A stretch of DNA of 64,000 nt from Methanobacteriota archaeon. GTDB taxonomy: Archaea > JAADCQ01 > Methanopyri > Methanopyrales > Methanopyraceae. The translations under genes were made by a program, and so were the position numbers. Below, in pieces: positions 15,395-24,457 of this stretch (positions are counted from its first letter, which is position 1; each line of letters starts with the position of its first letter). The notes beneath the pieces were generated by a model that was not told the DNA's origin, did no database searches, and saw only the letters and a list, made by a program, of their open reading frames with translations. Where the stretch lies: NCBI GenBank assembly GCA_027064425.1, contig JAMOPO010000015.1:365959-429958 (forward strand). Reading direction: 5' to 3'.

Positions 15395-15420
15395 CCTCAG
15401 CGAGGCTCGCCCGCCGAGGG

Positions 15421-16764
15421 ATGCCCATGAAGGTCCGAGAGGTAGTCTCCTTACTCACGGACGTGCTCACGGAGCACTACCGCTCCGGAGTCTCACTGAA
15501 AGAGTCATTCTACCGAGTGTTCGACGACCCAATGTCCGTTCCCAGCTCCAAGGCGCGCATGATACACCGCCGACTGATGGAGCTGGGCAAGCGGATCGGC
15601 CTCTGCGAGGAGGTCATCGACGACATCATCGAGTCCTCCAGCTTCGAGGACCTACGACCCGAGCTCAAGGGCGTCCTCGTCGCGGCCGCCGACGAGATCC
15701 TCTTCGAGGGCACCAACCCCGCCCTCGTCACCGACGCGGCCACCCGGAAGGCCCGAAAAATGCTCCACGAGCGCGCCGCCGACTTCGTCCACGCCATCTG
15801 CTTCGACCTCGAGGAGTACGACCTGAGCCGGCTCAAGGAGCGCGGCTACGACGAGCTGTCCCTGGAGTACCACTTCCCGCCCGAGTTCATCGAGCACGCC
15901 CGGCGCGTGCTCCCGGAGGACGAGGTCGAGGAGTTCCTCAAGGCCTGCAACCGGCCGGCCACCAAGTACGTTCGGGTGAACACGCTCCACGCCGACTTGG
16001 AGGAAGTGGCCCAGCGCCTCAACGACGAGGGGGTGAAGGTCGAGCCCGATCCGCACGTGCCCGACCTGCTCAGGGTGGTCGAGGAGCAGGTACCCATCGT
16101 GCGCACCGAAGCGTGGCGGGAGGGCCTCGTGTTCACCCAGGACAAGGCCTCCGCCCTCGTCGGTCACGTGCTCAACCCGCAGCCCGGTGAGTTCGTGGTC
16201 GACCTGTGCGCGGCCCCCGGCGGCAAGACGCTCCACGCCCTGTGCCTCATGGAGGGTGAGGGCGAGATCCTCGCCGTGGACAAGTCGGACTGGCGCCTGG
16301 AGGCGATGAAGGAGAAGCTCGAGTGGCAGCGGGTTCCGGACGGCGTGATCGAGCTGAAGCACGCGGACGCGCGCGACCTGCCGGAGGAGCTCGAGGACGA
16401 GGCGGACCGGGTCATCGTCGACCCACCGTGCTCCGGCATGGGTTCGGTGCAGAAGCGGCCGGAGACGCGGTGGAACCTCAGTCGGAAGAGGGTCCGGCGG
16501 TACGCCAAGCTGCAGGCGGAGCTCCTGGAGGCGGGCGTCCGGGTGGCGCGGCCCGGCGGGGTGATCGTGTACTCCACCTGCACGCTCACGCTGGACGAGA
16601 ACGAGGGCGTCGTCCGACGGGTGATGCGCCGGCACGACGTGGAGCTGGAGGAGGTCAAGGCGGGCTTCGGCAGGGAGGGTCAGCTGAAGGGGACGCGGCG
16701 CTTCTACCCGCACTCCGACGACTGCCAGGGCTTTTTCATTGCCCGGCTAAGAAAACGCTCGTAG
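15421..16764 (+). CDS. RNA cytosine-C5 methyltransferase, RsmB/NSUN family, with N-terminal NusB-like domain
   Basis: A 447-residue protein. The N-terminal about 130 residues are helical and NusB-like. A PUA-like linker follows, then the methyltransferase core: LCAAPGGKT (motif I, SAM), DKSDWRLEA, HADARDLP, catalytic-site motif IV DPPCSGMGS, and motif VI YSTCTLT, whose cysteine is the nucleophile. It probably methylates rRNA or tRNA cytosine. ATG at 15421 is preceded by GCCGAGGG; a second ATG at 15427 is possible. An upstream AT-rich TAAACCTTATTTTA near 15380 is a plausible promoter. Confidence 0.9.
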   Translation: MPMKVREVVSLLTDVLTEHYRSGVSLKESFYRVFDDPMSVPSSKARMIHRRLMELGKRIGLCEEVIDDIIESSSFEDLRPELKGVLVAAADEILFEGTNPALVTDAATRKARKMLHERAADFVHAICFDLEEYDLSRLKERGYDELSLEYHFPPEFIEHARRVLPEDEVEEFLKACNRPATKYVRVNTLHADLEEVAQRLNDEGVKVEPDPHVPDLLRVVEEQVPIVRTEAWREGLVFTQDKASALVGHVLNPQPGEFVVDLCAAPGGKTLHALCLMEGEGEILAVDKSDWRLEAMKEKLEWQRVPDGVIELKHADARDLPEELEDEADRVIVDPPCSGMGSVQKRPETRWNLSRKRVRRYAKLQAELLEAGVRVARPGGVIVYSTCTLTLDENEGVVRRVMRRHDVELEEVKAGFGREGQLKGTRRFYPHSDDCQGFFIARLRKRS

Positions 16765-16837
16765 GGTTCCGGAAACGTCGAAAAGAAAAACTCAAAGCCG
16801 ACCACCCGATTCGGTCCGCCTGGGGGTGCCGGGGCGC

Positions 16838-17995
16838 ATGCGAGCGCTGCCGGTCGTCGTGCTGGCCCTGCTGGCGACGCTGAGCGGGGCGGCGGTGGCG
16901 GAGGAGTCTCCCCTGGCCGGAGTGATGGTCCACCCATGGTCGCTGCAGCTGAGCGCCAGCCGACCAAAGGAGGTCCCGAAGGAGTACCTGGTGATCGTAG
17001 AGGCGCCGGCGGGCGCGAACCTGCCGCTGGGTAAGGCGTACTACGGCGTGTTCGTGTCGGACCCGAGGCACGCGGCGCTGATCGTGGACCTGACGCCAGC
17101 GGTGGTCGTTGAGTCCGATGACAAGGTGATCATCGACCCGAACGCGATCCCGGGCCGGAGGTACGCCAAGGTTCGGTTCAAGAAAGTGAAGCCGGGCAAG
17201 TTCGCGCTGCTGGCGCTGTCGCTGGAGACGAAGCCGCTGCCACTCAGCCTGCCGGTGAAGATGGTCAAGCCGGAGGGGCTGGAGCTGAAGGTTGGCCGAG
17301 TGAACGTCAAGCTGACGCGAGAGGTCGCTGAGGACCTGGCGCGGGTGCTGGCCACCTACGAGTACGGACTGCACCGGCGAGTGGACGTCGGCTACCTACA
17401 GGCGCTGGTGTTCAAGGTGCTGATCCGAGAGCAGCTGGTCAGCAGCGTCCCGTCGGAGCCGGAGAAGCTTGAGACCCGGCCGGGGACGAAGGAAACGGAG
17501 CGGAAGGAAACGGAGCAGAAGGAGGCGAAGCGGACGGAGACAGCCGAGACAGCCACGTCGACGACAGCCGAGGCGACAGCCGAGGCCACGACGAGGAAGG
17601 CCACGACGAAGACGACGAGGACAGAGGCCAAGAAGACTGAGACCGAGACTGCTACGACCGAAAAGACTGCTACTACGGCCAAGACCGCTGCCGAAACCAA
17701 GGCTGAAACCGAGGAGAAGAAGGTGAACGAGGAGACGGGCTACGCGCTGCGGGCCTTCCTGGAGGTCAACGGCGGTCGGAGCACCGACGTCCGAGCGGAA
17801 TTCGAGGCGACCAACCTGGAGCGGTTGATCGGTGAGGCCGCCAGCCTGGTCGAGGACTTCCTGAAGTCGCCAGAGGGCCAGAAGCTCGTGGGCGCCGCTG
17901 AGCGGACGGCGCGGGCAGGGGCCGCCGCCGCGCCGGTGGCCGCGGCAGCGGTCCTAGCGGGCCTGCTGGCGCCGGCGCGGGTCCGCCGGCACTAA
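16838..17995 (+). CDS. Secreted, membrane-anchored surface protein with a Thr/Glu/Lys/Ala-rich stalk
   Basis: The protein begins with a signal peptide (MRALPVVVLALLATLSGAAVA). A folded domain of about 200 residues is followed by about 90 residues of Thr/Glu/Lys/Ala low complexity (about 210-300), then a short folded segment and a hydrophobic C-terminus ending in basic residues (APARVRRH), which fits a membrane anchor. The stalk resembles the glycosylated or spacer regions of archaeal surface proteins. No family was recognised. ATG at 16838 is chosen; a GTG 12 bp earlier is in frame. Confidence 0.65.
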   Translation: MRALPVVVLALLATLSGAAVAEESPLAGVMVHPWSLQLSASRPKEVPKEYLVIVEAPAGANLPLGKAYYGVFVSDPRHAALIVDLTPAVVVESDDKVIIDPNAIPGRRYAKVRFKKVKPGKFALLALSLETKPLPLSLPVKMVKPEGLELKVGRVNVKLTREVAEDLARVLATYEYGLHRRVDVGYLQALVFKVLIREQLVSSVPSEPEKLETRPGTKETERKETEQKEAKRTETAETATSTTAEATAEATTRKATTKTTRTEAKKTETETATTEKTATTAKTAAETKAETEEKKVNEETGYALRAFLEVNGGRSTDVRAEFEATNLERLIGEAASLVEDFLKSPEGQKLVGAAERTARAGAAAAPVAAAAVLAGLLAPARVRRH

Positions 17996-18017
17996 CCTCC
18001 GCCGGCCCCCACAACGT

Positions 18018-18025
18018 TTTTATAG
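18018..18025 (+). promoter_or_regulatory. TATA box of the tRNA-Gly gene
   Basis: TTTTATAG lies 37 bp upstream of the mature tRNA 5' end, the expected distance for a short 5' leader removed by RNase P. Confidence 0.6.
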
Positions 18026-18054
18026 CGGCTGTGGGTCGGATCACGATGGGAGGC

Positions 18055-18130
18055 GCGGCCGCAGTCTAGTCTGGTAGGACGCGGGCCTTCCGAGCCCGTG
18101 GCCCGGGTTCAAATCCCGGCGGCCGCACCA
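18055..18130 (+). tRNA. tRNA-Gly (anticodon TCC), with C at position 8
   Basis: The 76-nt gene folds as a full cloverleaf: acceptor GCGGCCG/CGGCCGC, D stem GTCT/GGAC with loop AGTCTGGTA, anticodon stem CGGGC/GCCCG with loop CTTCCGA (anticodon TCC), T arm CCGGG-TTCAAAT-CCCGG, and encoded ACCA at the 3' end. Position 8 (18062) is C rather than the near-universal U. In Methanopyrus many tRNA genes carry C8, and the deaminase CDAT8 edits it to U8, so editing is expected here. Palindrome copy C starts 5 bp downstream. Confidence 0.97.
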
Positions 18131-18134
18131 CCCG

Positions 18135-18161
18135 GAATCGTTACGAGGTTCGTAACGATTC
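18135..18161. repeat. Intergenic palindromic element, copy C (perfect)
   Basis: Perfect inverted repeat: GAATCGTTACGA (18135-18146), loop GGT, and TCGTAACGATTC (18150-18161). It begins 5 bp after the tRNA-Gly CCA and lies 20 bp beyond the stop of the convergent DUF505 gene. It is the most symmetrical of the four copies. Confidence 0.8.
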
Positions 18162-18181
18162 CCCCGGCGGGGAGGATGGCG

Positions 18182-19996
18182 TTAGGAGGCGGCGCGGCGT
18201 CGGATGCTTCCCGCGTCCCTCAGGACTCGTAGCGCCTCGAGGAGCTCCTCGCCCGCCCGAGTGATCTTCCACCCGCTCATCATCTTCGTCCGCCGGAGCA
18301 GCGTCACCACCTTCTTCGCCTGGTCCAGCGTCACGTCCGCCTCCTTCAGCAGCGACTTCGGGAACTTCGAGAGCTTCTTCGCCCCGAACCCCCGCCCCCT
18401 CAGCTTCGACACGGCCTCCAGGAACCGGGCCGAGACCGGCGTGATCGGATGCCTCAGCTTGAGGATCTCCATCGTCTGGCCCCGATGGATCGCCCGTCGG
18501 AGGTGCCGGCCGGCGCGGGTCAGCGAGACGTAGCCCGTCAGGAGCTCGTCCACGATCCCCCTCGACTCGAGGCGGTCCAGGTGCTCGAGCACCTCGTGCT
18601 CGAGGAGCCCGTACCGGTTCTCGAGGTCCTCGATCAGATCCTCCCGGGCCACCGCCTCCGGCGGGATCCGGTACACGATCTTCGCCTCATCACCGGTCAA
18701 GAACGGGGCCCGTTTCACTCTCCTCGCCACCTTGGCGACCAGGAGCCCGCGCGTGGTAATCGCCGACTTCGAGACCAACCCCTGCCGGTGAGCCTCCTCC
18801 AGCCACTCCGGCGAGGGCGCCTCATGGCCCAGCGACACCGTGACGGCCTTGACGGCGACGGCGCGGACGGGGTCACCGAGCTGGTGCAGCACTTGCTCGC
18901 CTTCCTCGGTCAGCACCCAGATGGGCTTGCCCTTCTCCCTCCCGTAGTCGCAGACGGTCTTCTCGACGAGCCCGTGCGCCTCGAGCTCCTTGAGCTCCGT
19001 GGACGGGTCGGGGTCGCGCTCTCCGTACTCCTCCTCCAGGACGCGCTTGATGCGGGCGAGCGTGGGGGCGACGTTGGGGTTCTCTCCCGGTCGGTGCAGC
19101 CGGTCGATGATCTCTAGGAGTCGGAGCTCTTCCGGCCGGATGCTGACCGGCGGTACGCCCGGAACGTCCTCGCCGAGCATCTCGTAGGCGCGGAGGACGT
19201 GCTCGCCCGCCCGGGTCAGCGAGCCCTCCCACACGTAGCCCAGCCGCTCGAGCCGCTTCATGTCCTCCGGCTCCTCGCCCTCGTCCACGGCCTTGATGTC
19301 CTCCATGATGTCCGGCGAGAGGACGACGTGCATGGCCGGCACGGCCTTCTCCAGCGCGTACTTGACCTCGCGACCCAGGGCGGTCAGCGTGTAGGTCCTG
19401 GCGCCGTCGATGGGCGGCGAGATCACGAGCAGCCGCATCGCCTCGAGCGCGTGCAGGACGCTGTCCGGGATCCCGAGCGTCTCCCGGTACTTGATGAAGG
19501 CCTTGAGCGTGCCCGGGCCGGGTGGGAGCCGGGCGATCACGCCCGAGACGTCCTGGGTCACGTAGAGCCGCGGGGTCGCCCTCAGGTAGGCCTCGAGAAT
19601 GAGCTCGCCCGCCTCCGTGAGCTCACCGTCCTCGGCCAGGCCGCGCTCCCGGAGCAGCTCATCCCAACCGTCGGGCACGGCGGACAGCGAGGCGTGCTTC
19701 AGCGCGAGGATTGTGTCCGAGCCCACCCAGCGCTCGTGCGTCCACTCGTGCGGGTCGCAGCCCAGGATCTCCGCGGCCCGCTCGGCGGCCTCGGCGGCGA
19801 GTCGGCCCGCCTTCGTGAGCTTCCACTCGTTGGAGCCGACCCGGACGGCCAGTCCCTGCAGCTCGAGCTCGAGAAGTCGCCGTGGGACGATCTCCGTGGT
19901 CGTCTCCGCCTCCTCCGCGATCTCGCGCGCTTCCTCCCTCTTACCCGCCTCCTGGACCGTGAGCAGCACGTCCGCGTGGTCGCGCAGGAGGAGCAA
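18182..19996 (-). CDS. DUF505 family protein with repeated winged-helix-like domains
   Basis: A 604-residue protein restricted, as far as I know, to methanogens. Units such as LTKAGRLAAEAAERA, LTEAGELILEAYLRA, LTALGREVKYALEKA, LTRAGEHVLRAYEML and LTRAGRHLRRAIHRG recur about every 90 residues. Each ends a predicted winged helix. This suggests five or six tandem DNA- or RNA-binding modules; no catalytic motif is seen. Its role is unknown. It probably has its own promoter (CTCATAAAAACG near 20030 on the opposite strand). Confidence 0.75.
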   Translation of the reverse strand: MLLLRDHADVLLTVQEAGKREEAREIAEEAETTTEIVPRRLLELELQGLAVRVGSNEWKLTKAGRLAAEAAERAAEILGCDPHEWTHERWVGSDTILALKHASLSAVPDGWDELLRERGLAEDGELTEAGELILEAYLRATPRLYVTQDVSGVIARLPPGPGTLKAFIKYRETLGIPDSVLHALEAMRLLVISPPIDGARTYTLTALGREVKYALEKAVPAMHVVLSPDIMEDIKAVDEGEEPEDMKRLERLGYVWEGSLTRAGEHVLRAYEMLGEDVPGVPPVSIRPEELRLLEIIDRLHRPGENPNVAPTLARIKRVLEEEYGERDPDPSTELKELEAHGLVEKTVCDYGREKGKPIWVLTEEGEQVLHQLGDPVRAVAVKAVTVSLGHEAPSPEWLEEAHRQGLVSKSAITTRGLLVAKVARRVKRAPFLTGDEAKIVYRIPPEAVAREDLIEDLENRYGLLEHEVLEHLDRLESRGIVDELLTGYVSLTRAGRHLRRAIHRGQTMEILKLRHPITPVSARFLEAVSKLRGRGFGAKKLSKFPKSLLKEADVTLDQAKKVVTLLRRTKMMSGWKITRAGEELLEALRVLRDAGSIRRRAAS

Positions 19997-20026
19997 CCGC
20001 GGGCCCCACGGGCCGGTTGAGGGCGC

Positions 20027-21181
20027 TCATAAAAACGTGTCGAGAGTGCCCTGCCGGTCGCGCCTAAGTGCCTTCAGTGCCGCCCTTGCGGTGTCGTCCA
20101 TGCGTTTTTCCAGCGCCTCAAGCAGCTCCCCGAAGTCGTCGGTGCGCAGCACTTCCTCGGCCCTCCTGACGGCCTCTCGGATCACCCAGGCACCGAGGGG
20201 GGCGGAGTACTCTCGGCGGACGACCCGGACGACCGTGATCCCGAACTGGCGACCGAGGTCCAGGCACGCCTCCAGGGCGCCGACGCGGGCGGCGTAGTAC
20301 GCCCCGCCCGTCTCCTCGGGCTCCTCCTCCCGGCTCACCTCGGAGTCGCGAAGCACCGTGACACGCTCCCGGTCCGACCACGGGGCGCCGGGCTCGTACA
20401 CCTCGATGAGCTCGTAGGATAGGGGCTCCGGGCGGAGGATCACCCACATCTCGTTGCCGAAGAGCTCGCCCCGGAGCAGCCGGTACTCGTCGCCTGGGGG
20501 CAGCTCTCGAGCGGCGCGCTTCAGGTGGTCGGAGATGATCGCGTCAACGGCCGCGACGCTCCACCGGGTGGGCACGAGCCGGCGGTTTGCGGTCCGGCCG
20601 AGGAGGCCCAGGGAGAAGGCTCGGGCGATGTGCGACTCGTCGAGACCGCGCTCGTAGAGCTCGATCACCGCCTCCTCAGCCTTCAGCTCGTCCTCGTGGA
20701 CGCGCTCGAGCGGTCGGGGTACGCGCGGGGTCCCGTCCAGCTCGAGCCGTCCCTCGACGAGCGGGCCGATGAACGGTGCCGTGCGGGAGGGCTCGCCGAC
20801 CCGGCGTTCCACGTGGAGCGTGCTCTCGACGGGGCGCGAGGAGACGGCCGCCTCCACCTCCTCGTCGGATAGGCTCGGGGTCTCCCGCACGTGCCTCCGC
20901 TCGTTACGCTTCCTGAAGGTGAGAGCCCGGAGCTCGATGACCTCCTCGTAGGGCAGGCGCGCCAGCTCCCTGCCCTCGTCCGGGACGTCCCGTTCGCCGA
21001 CGCCCGGGGTCAGCCGAACTCGCGGGTACCCGCGCCAGGAGACGTGGGCGGTGAGGGTGTACCCGTCTAGGTCGCGGTGACGGCGGAGGCGGCGGCTGAT
21101 CTCGCGCAGCGTGGCCAGGTACACGCACTCGTCTCGACCGCACCAGCCGCGACCTCGACACCGTGGACAGAGTCCTCCCAT
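20027..21181 (-). CDS. nreA: NreA DNA-repair-associated protein with C-terminal PIP box
   Basis: A 384-residue member of the archaeal NreA family. The N-terminal zinc finger is CPRCRGRGWCGRDEC (about 5-19), and the chain ends in QGTLDTFL, a PCNA-interaction (PIP) motif. Family members interact with PCNA and have been linked to resistance to DNA damage; the enzymatic activity is not settled. The gene lies just upstream of the DUF505 gene on the same strand, 30 bp apart. Confidence 0.85.
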   Translation of the reverse strand: MGGLCPRCRGRGWCGRDECVYLATLREISRRLRRHRDLDGYTLTAHVSWRGYPRVRLTPGVGERDVPDEGRELARLPYEEVIELRALTFRKRNERRHVRETPSLSDEEVEAAVSSRPVESTLHVERRVGEPSRTAPFIGPLVEGRLELDGTPRVPRPLERVHEDELKAEEAVIELYERGLDESHIARAFSLGLLGRTANRRLVPTRWSVAAVDAIISDHLKRAARELPPGDEYRLLRGELFGNEMWVILRPEPLSYELIEVYEPGAPWSDRERVTVLRDSEVSREEEPEETGGAYYAARVGALEACLDLGRQFGITVVRVVRREYSAPLGAWVIREAVRRAEEVLRTDDFGELLEALEKRMDDTARAALKALRRDRQGTLDTFL

Positions 21182-21203
21182 GGGGTTCCCCCGCCTCGTC
21201 GTA

Positions 21204-21218
21204 ATGGTTTAATTCGAG
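21204..21218 (+). promoter_or_regulatory. TATA-box-like element of the KaiC-like ATPase gene
   Basis: AATGGTTTAATTCGA is the AT-rich patch in the divergent region between nreA and the KaiC-like gene, about 35 bp upstream of the latter's ATG. A GGAGGGGG ribosome-binding sequence lies between. Confidence 0.5.
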
Positions 21219-21247
21219 ATGAAGCGTAGTCCGGAGGGGGATTGAAC

Positions 21248-22009
21248 ATGGCGGTGGAGAAGGTCTCGACTGGTGTGCCGGGAATGGATGACGTGTTGGA
21301 CGGCGGGATCCCGGAGCGGAACGCGGTGCTGCTGACCGGCGGTCCGGGTACGGGCAAGACGATCTTCTCGCAGCAGTTCATCTGGTCCGGCCTGGAGGAG
21401 GGCGAGCCGGGCGTCTTCGTGACCCTGGAGGAGCACCCGGTGCAGGTGCGGAAGAACGCGGAGGGGTTCGGCTGGAACTTCAAGGAGTACGAGGAGGAGG
21501 GGATGCTGGCGGTCGTCGACGCGTTCACGGGTGGTATTGGTAAGGCCAGCGAGTACGAGAAGTACGTGGTCAAGGACCCGACGGACATTAGCGAGCTGAC
21601 GAGCGTGATCCGGAAGGCCGTGGAGGACGTGGACGCGAAGCGCGTGGCGATCGACTCGGTCACGCCGCTGTACATCGACAAGCCGAGCGTGGCGCGGCGG
21701 ATCATGTTCCGGCTGAAGCGGATGCTGGCGGGCCTGGGCTGCACGACGATCCTGGTGAACCAGATCGCGGCGCACGAGCGGGGCTTCGGTGGCCCGGGCG
21801 TCGAGCACGCGGTGGACGGGATCATCCGGCTGGACCTGGACGAGGTGGGCGGACGGCTCTGGAGGTCGCTGATCGTATGGAAGATGCGAGGCACCTCGCA
21901 CAGCATGTACCGGCATCCGTTCGAGATCAGCGACGACGGGATCAAGGTGGACCCGGAGAAGGTGTTCGACAAGAGCAGCGGCAGCGTGAAGGAGATCTCG
22001 GAGGAGTAG
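21248..22009 (+). CDS. KaiC/RadA-like RecA-superfamily ATPase
   Basis: A 253-residue single-domain protein of the archaeal KaiC-like (COG0467) group. It begins with the typical [18 protein letters not shown]; Walker A is [14 protein letters not shown] near residue 33; the catalytic Glu pair lies in FVTLEEHP; Walker B is [10 protein letters not shown]. Substrates are unknown; relatives act in signalling, and no fused sensor is present. ATG at 21248 is preferred to TTG at 21242. Confidence 0.85.
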   Translation: MAVEKVSTGVPGMDDVLDGGIPERNAVLLTGGPGTGKTIFSQQFIWSGLEEGEPGVFVTLEEHPVQVRKNAEGFGWNFKEYEEEGMLAVVDAFTGGIGKASEYEKYVVKDPTDISELTSVIRKAVEDVDAKRVAIDSVTPLYIDKPSVARRIMFRLKRMLAGLGCTTILVNQIAAHERGFGGPGVEHAVDGIIRLDLDEVGGRLWRSLIVWKMRGTSHSMYRHPFEISDDGIKVDPEKVFDKSSGSVKEISEE

Positions 22010-22013
22010 GCGG

Positions 22014-23072
22014 TCATCCGGGCAGCCCGAAGCGAAGCAGCGCCGCGACCCCTCCCAGCTCCTCCAACCGCTCCCCCCACTCGTGCTCGGTGCTCACGAT
22101 GAGCACGTCACCGCCCGTGCGCTCCACGTACTCCACCAGCTCTCGAATGTCCTCGTCCTCCTCCACCATCGCTCTCCGGAAGACCTCGTCGGCGATCAGC
22201 AGCGTCTCGACGGCCCCGAACTCCGCCGCCCGCTTGCAGTCCTCCAGCCCGTAGGCGACCGTGTCGTCCCCACGGCCGATCCGCTTGAATACCTCCTCCA
22301 CGTGCTTGGCCTCCTCCGCCACGCGTGACTCCTCAACCACCCGCTCCACCGCGCCGCGCCGGATCATCTCGATGAGCCCCGACTCGCCCGCCGAGCCCGT
22401 GTCCTCCACCGCGGGGTTGAGGTCACGCTCCTCTCGGAGGAACTCAGCGAATTCCTCCTTCACGAAGCCCGGACCACCGACGACCAGGTGCTCGATGTCC
22501 TCCTCCTCCATCACCCGCTCCACCTCGTCCGCGAGCCGGTGGAAGAACTCGCGGAGCTCGGAGCGACGGTCCCCACCCCGCTTCCCGGGCACGTTGTGCC
22601 GGACCCGGGCCACCACGTCGAGCCCGTAGTCCCGGACGATCCCCAGCGTGCCCTCGCCCGCGTCGACGGCGACCAGGAGCACGGGCGGCCGGGACATCTC
22701 CGCCTCCTCCAGGCGCTCCAAATCCTTGTCGTCCCACTCCTCCTTGACGACCTTGATCTTCTTGCCCGTGGTAACGTTGATCGTGTGGTAGGACCCGGAC
22801 TCCGGCCCGTGCTCGATGATCCCCTTGATCCGGAGCCGGTTAGAGTACTTGTCGAACTCCGTGTCCTCGACGCGAACGCCCAGGTACACGGGCCGTCGCT
22901 CGCCCTTGTCCCGGCGGATGGTCTCGGCGCGCTCGTCCTTCACCCGGCGCCGCTCCAGCGCGAAGACGAGGTCGCCCTTCCGGACGATATGGTACAGGTG
23001 CCAGAGATCGTCCAGGGTCTCCGGAAGGAGCTCGACGTACCCCTTATCCAGGTCCTTCTCCAGTATCTTCAT
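22014..23072 (-). CDS. pelA: Pelota (Dom34) mRNA surveillance factor
   Basis: The 353-residue protein starts MKILEKDLDKGYVELLPE, the typical Pelota N-terminal Sm-like domain. It has the central eRF1 domain 2 region (LLVAVDAGEGTLGIVRDYG) and the C-terminal domain ending in VLIVSTEHEWGERLEELGGVAALLRF. Pelota with aEF1A or ABCE1 rescues stalled ribosomes in archaea. It overlaps the end of the HD-domain gene by 29 bp. Confidence 0.95.
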   Translation of the reverse strand: MKILEKDLDKGYVELLPETLDDLWHLYHIVRKGDLVFALERRRVKDERAETIRRDKGERRPVYLGVRVEDTEFDKYSNRLRIKGIIEHGPESGSYHTINVTTGKKIKVVKEEWDDKDLERLEEAEMSRPPVLLVAVDAGEGTLGIVRDYGLDVVARVRHNVPGKRGGDRRSELREFFHRLADEVERVMEEEDIEHLVVGGPGFVKEEFAEFLREERDLNPAVEDTGSAGESGLIEMIRRGAVERVVEESRVAEEAKHVEEVFKRIGRGDDTVAYGLEDCKRAAEFGAVETLLIADEVFRRAMVEEDEDIRELVEYVERTGGDVLIVSTEHEWGERLEELGGVAALLRFGLPG

Positions 23073-23604
23073 CGCCACCACCCCGGGACAGGAGCTCCTC
23101 GAACACCTCCAAGTACTCGGGACCCAGCTCCTCCGCCGTCTCCCGGGCCGACTGAACGAACTCCCGGTACCCCTTGAACCCGATCTTGGCGTACTCGAGG
23201 GCCTGCAGCGCCATGTCCAGCACGTCCGCGAGCTTCGCAGCCTTGGCCTCCTCAGTCTCCAGCCGCTCGAACTCCCGCCAGAGCTCCAGGAGCTCCCCGT
23301 CCAGAACCTCCCGAGCGGCCGCCTCCTCCGCCTTCCGCTTGGCCTCCCCGTAGACCCGACTGGCCTCAGCGTCGAGGTCGAGCGCCACCGCCTCCGGCAG
23401 ATCGTGCACGAGCGCGATGAGGGCGGCCCGCTGCGGGTCCACGTTCACCCCGCGCTCTCGGAGCCTCCTCGCCACCTCCCAGGCCAGCACCGCCGCCCCG
23501 AAGGAGTGCTCCGCGACGCTCTCGACCGACCCACGTGGGATTCCTCGCACCAGCCAGCCGGTTCTCAGCACCCGCTTCAGCCGGTAGATCGCCCTCAGGT
23601 CCAA
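23044..23604 (-). CDS. HD-domain phosphohydrolase (YfbR-like 5'-nucleotidase family)
   Basis: The HD metal-binding residues are visible: His in SVAEHSFGAAVLAWEVA, the HD pair in LIALVHDLPEAVALDL, and Asp in KLADVLDMALQALEY. The size and spacing match YfbR/HDDC2-like 5'-deoxynucleotidases. TTG at 23604 is chosen because the frame upstream (Thr/Pro-rich) is not domain-like and would overlap the divergent gene. It is co-transcribed with pelA. Confidence 0.8.
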   Translation of the reverse strand: MDLRAIYRLKRVLRTGWLVRGIPRGSVESVAEHSFGAAVLAWEVARRLRERGVNVDPQRAALIALVHDLPEAVALDLDAEASRVYGEAKRKAEEAAAREVLDGELLELWREFERLETEEAKAAKLADVLDMALQALEYAKIGFKGYREFVQSARETAEELGPEYLEVFEELLSRGGGDEDTGEGPG

Positions 23605-23620
23605 CGTCGCAGACCCCGGG

Positions 23621-23830
23621 GTGGTCCGGTTGAAGCGGGAGTACCTCGGGGCCGTCGAGCTGTCCACCTCCGTCGTGTTCGGGGTGGTGGCCGGCTGGGT
23701 CATCGCCAAGCACGTCCAATCGCGGGCGTTAAAGGCGCTCCTGCCCGCCCTGGGCGCGGTTATAGGCTTTTTCGCGGGGTTAGCCAGGCTCGCCAGGGGG
23801 GCGGCGGAGGGTGAAGAGGGCCAAGGTTGA
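23621..23830 (+). CDS. Small membrane protein, two predicted helices
   Basis: A 69-residue protein with hydrophobic segments at about 15-30 and 40-57 joined by a basic loop, and a Gly/Glu-rich tail. It resembles small Gly-zipper or AtpI-like proteins but cannot be assigned. It overlaps the start of the next GTPase gene by 20 bp, indicating co-transcription and possible translational coupling. GTG at 23621 or TTG at 23630 may start it. Confidence 0.5.
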   Translation: MVRLKREYLGAVELSTSVVFGVVAGWVIAKHVQSRALKALLPALGAVIGFFAGLARLARGAAEGEEGQG

Positions 23831-24395
23831 GGAGGTCCCGCGGCTGGAGAAGGGCCGGTTCAAGATCGCCGTGGTGGGCCCGGAGAACGCGGGCAAGTCG
23901 ACGCTCGTGAACGCGCTCATGGGCCGAGCCGTCGCCGAGGTCTCGGAGGTGCCCGGCACGACGAAGTCGGTCTCCGGATACCACTGGTCGGACCGGGACA
24001 TCCCGCTCTACGTGTTCGACACGGTCGGGCTCGCGGACGAGCGCGGGCGGCGGAGCAAGCGCGGTGTCACGGCGGAGGACGTGGTGGAGCGGCTCGGGAG
24101 CTACGACCTGGCCCTGTTCGTCGTGGACGTCACGCGCCCCATCGGACCGGAGGCGCTCCGGGCCCTGCACGTGATCAAGCACGCGGCCGACCTTGAGACG
24201 CTGCTCGTCGCGAACAAGATCGACCTGCTGGACGAGGAAGAGCTGGAGGAGCGGCTGGAGGAGATCCGCCGGCGGACGGGGCACAGACCCATCCCGGTCT
24301 CGGCGCTGAAGGGGGACGGGGTCGAGCGCCTGCTGCGAGAGATCGAGGAGCGGGTTCGGCGAAAGCGGCGGGTGGTCGCGTCGGCGCCACGGTGA
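23811..24395 (+). CDS. Era-like small GTPase
   Basis: A 194-residue single-domain GTPase: G1 GPENAGKST near residue 23, G2 Thr in EVPGTTKSV, G3 DTVG near 70, G4 NKID near 133, and G5 SALKG. No KH or other RNA-binding domain follows. Its context (a small membrane protein upstream) suggests a membrane-linked role, but this is inference. Confidence 0.85.
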   Translation: MKRAKVEEVPRLEKGRFKIAVVGPENAGKSTLVNALMGRAVAEVSEVPGTTKSVSGYHWSDRDIPLYVFDTVGLADERGRRSKRGVTAEDVVERLGSYDLALFVVDVTRPIGPEALRALHVIKHAADLETLLVANKIDLLDEEELEERLEEIRRRTGHRPIPVSALKGDGVERLLREIEERVRRKRRVVASAPR

Positions 24396-24457
24396 GGCGG
24401 TAATACTATCATCTCGGGCCGGCGGCGGCCCACGACCACACGCTGGGGGAGGTCACG

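Noticed and set aside
14728-15420. Open frame continuing the m5C methyltransferase upstream for about 230 codons
   Set aside because: It is the complement of RNase P RNA and is Arg/Pro-rich; the conserved protein begins at ATG 15421.
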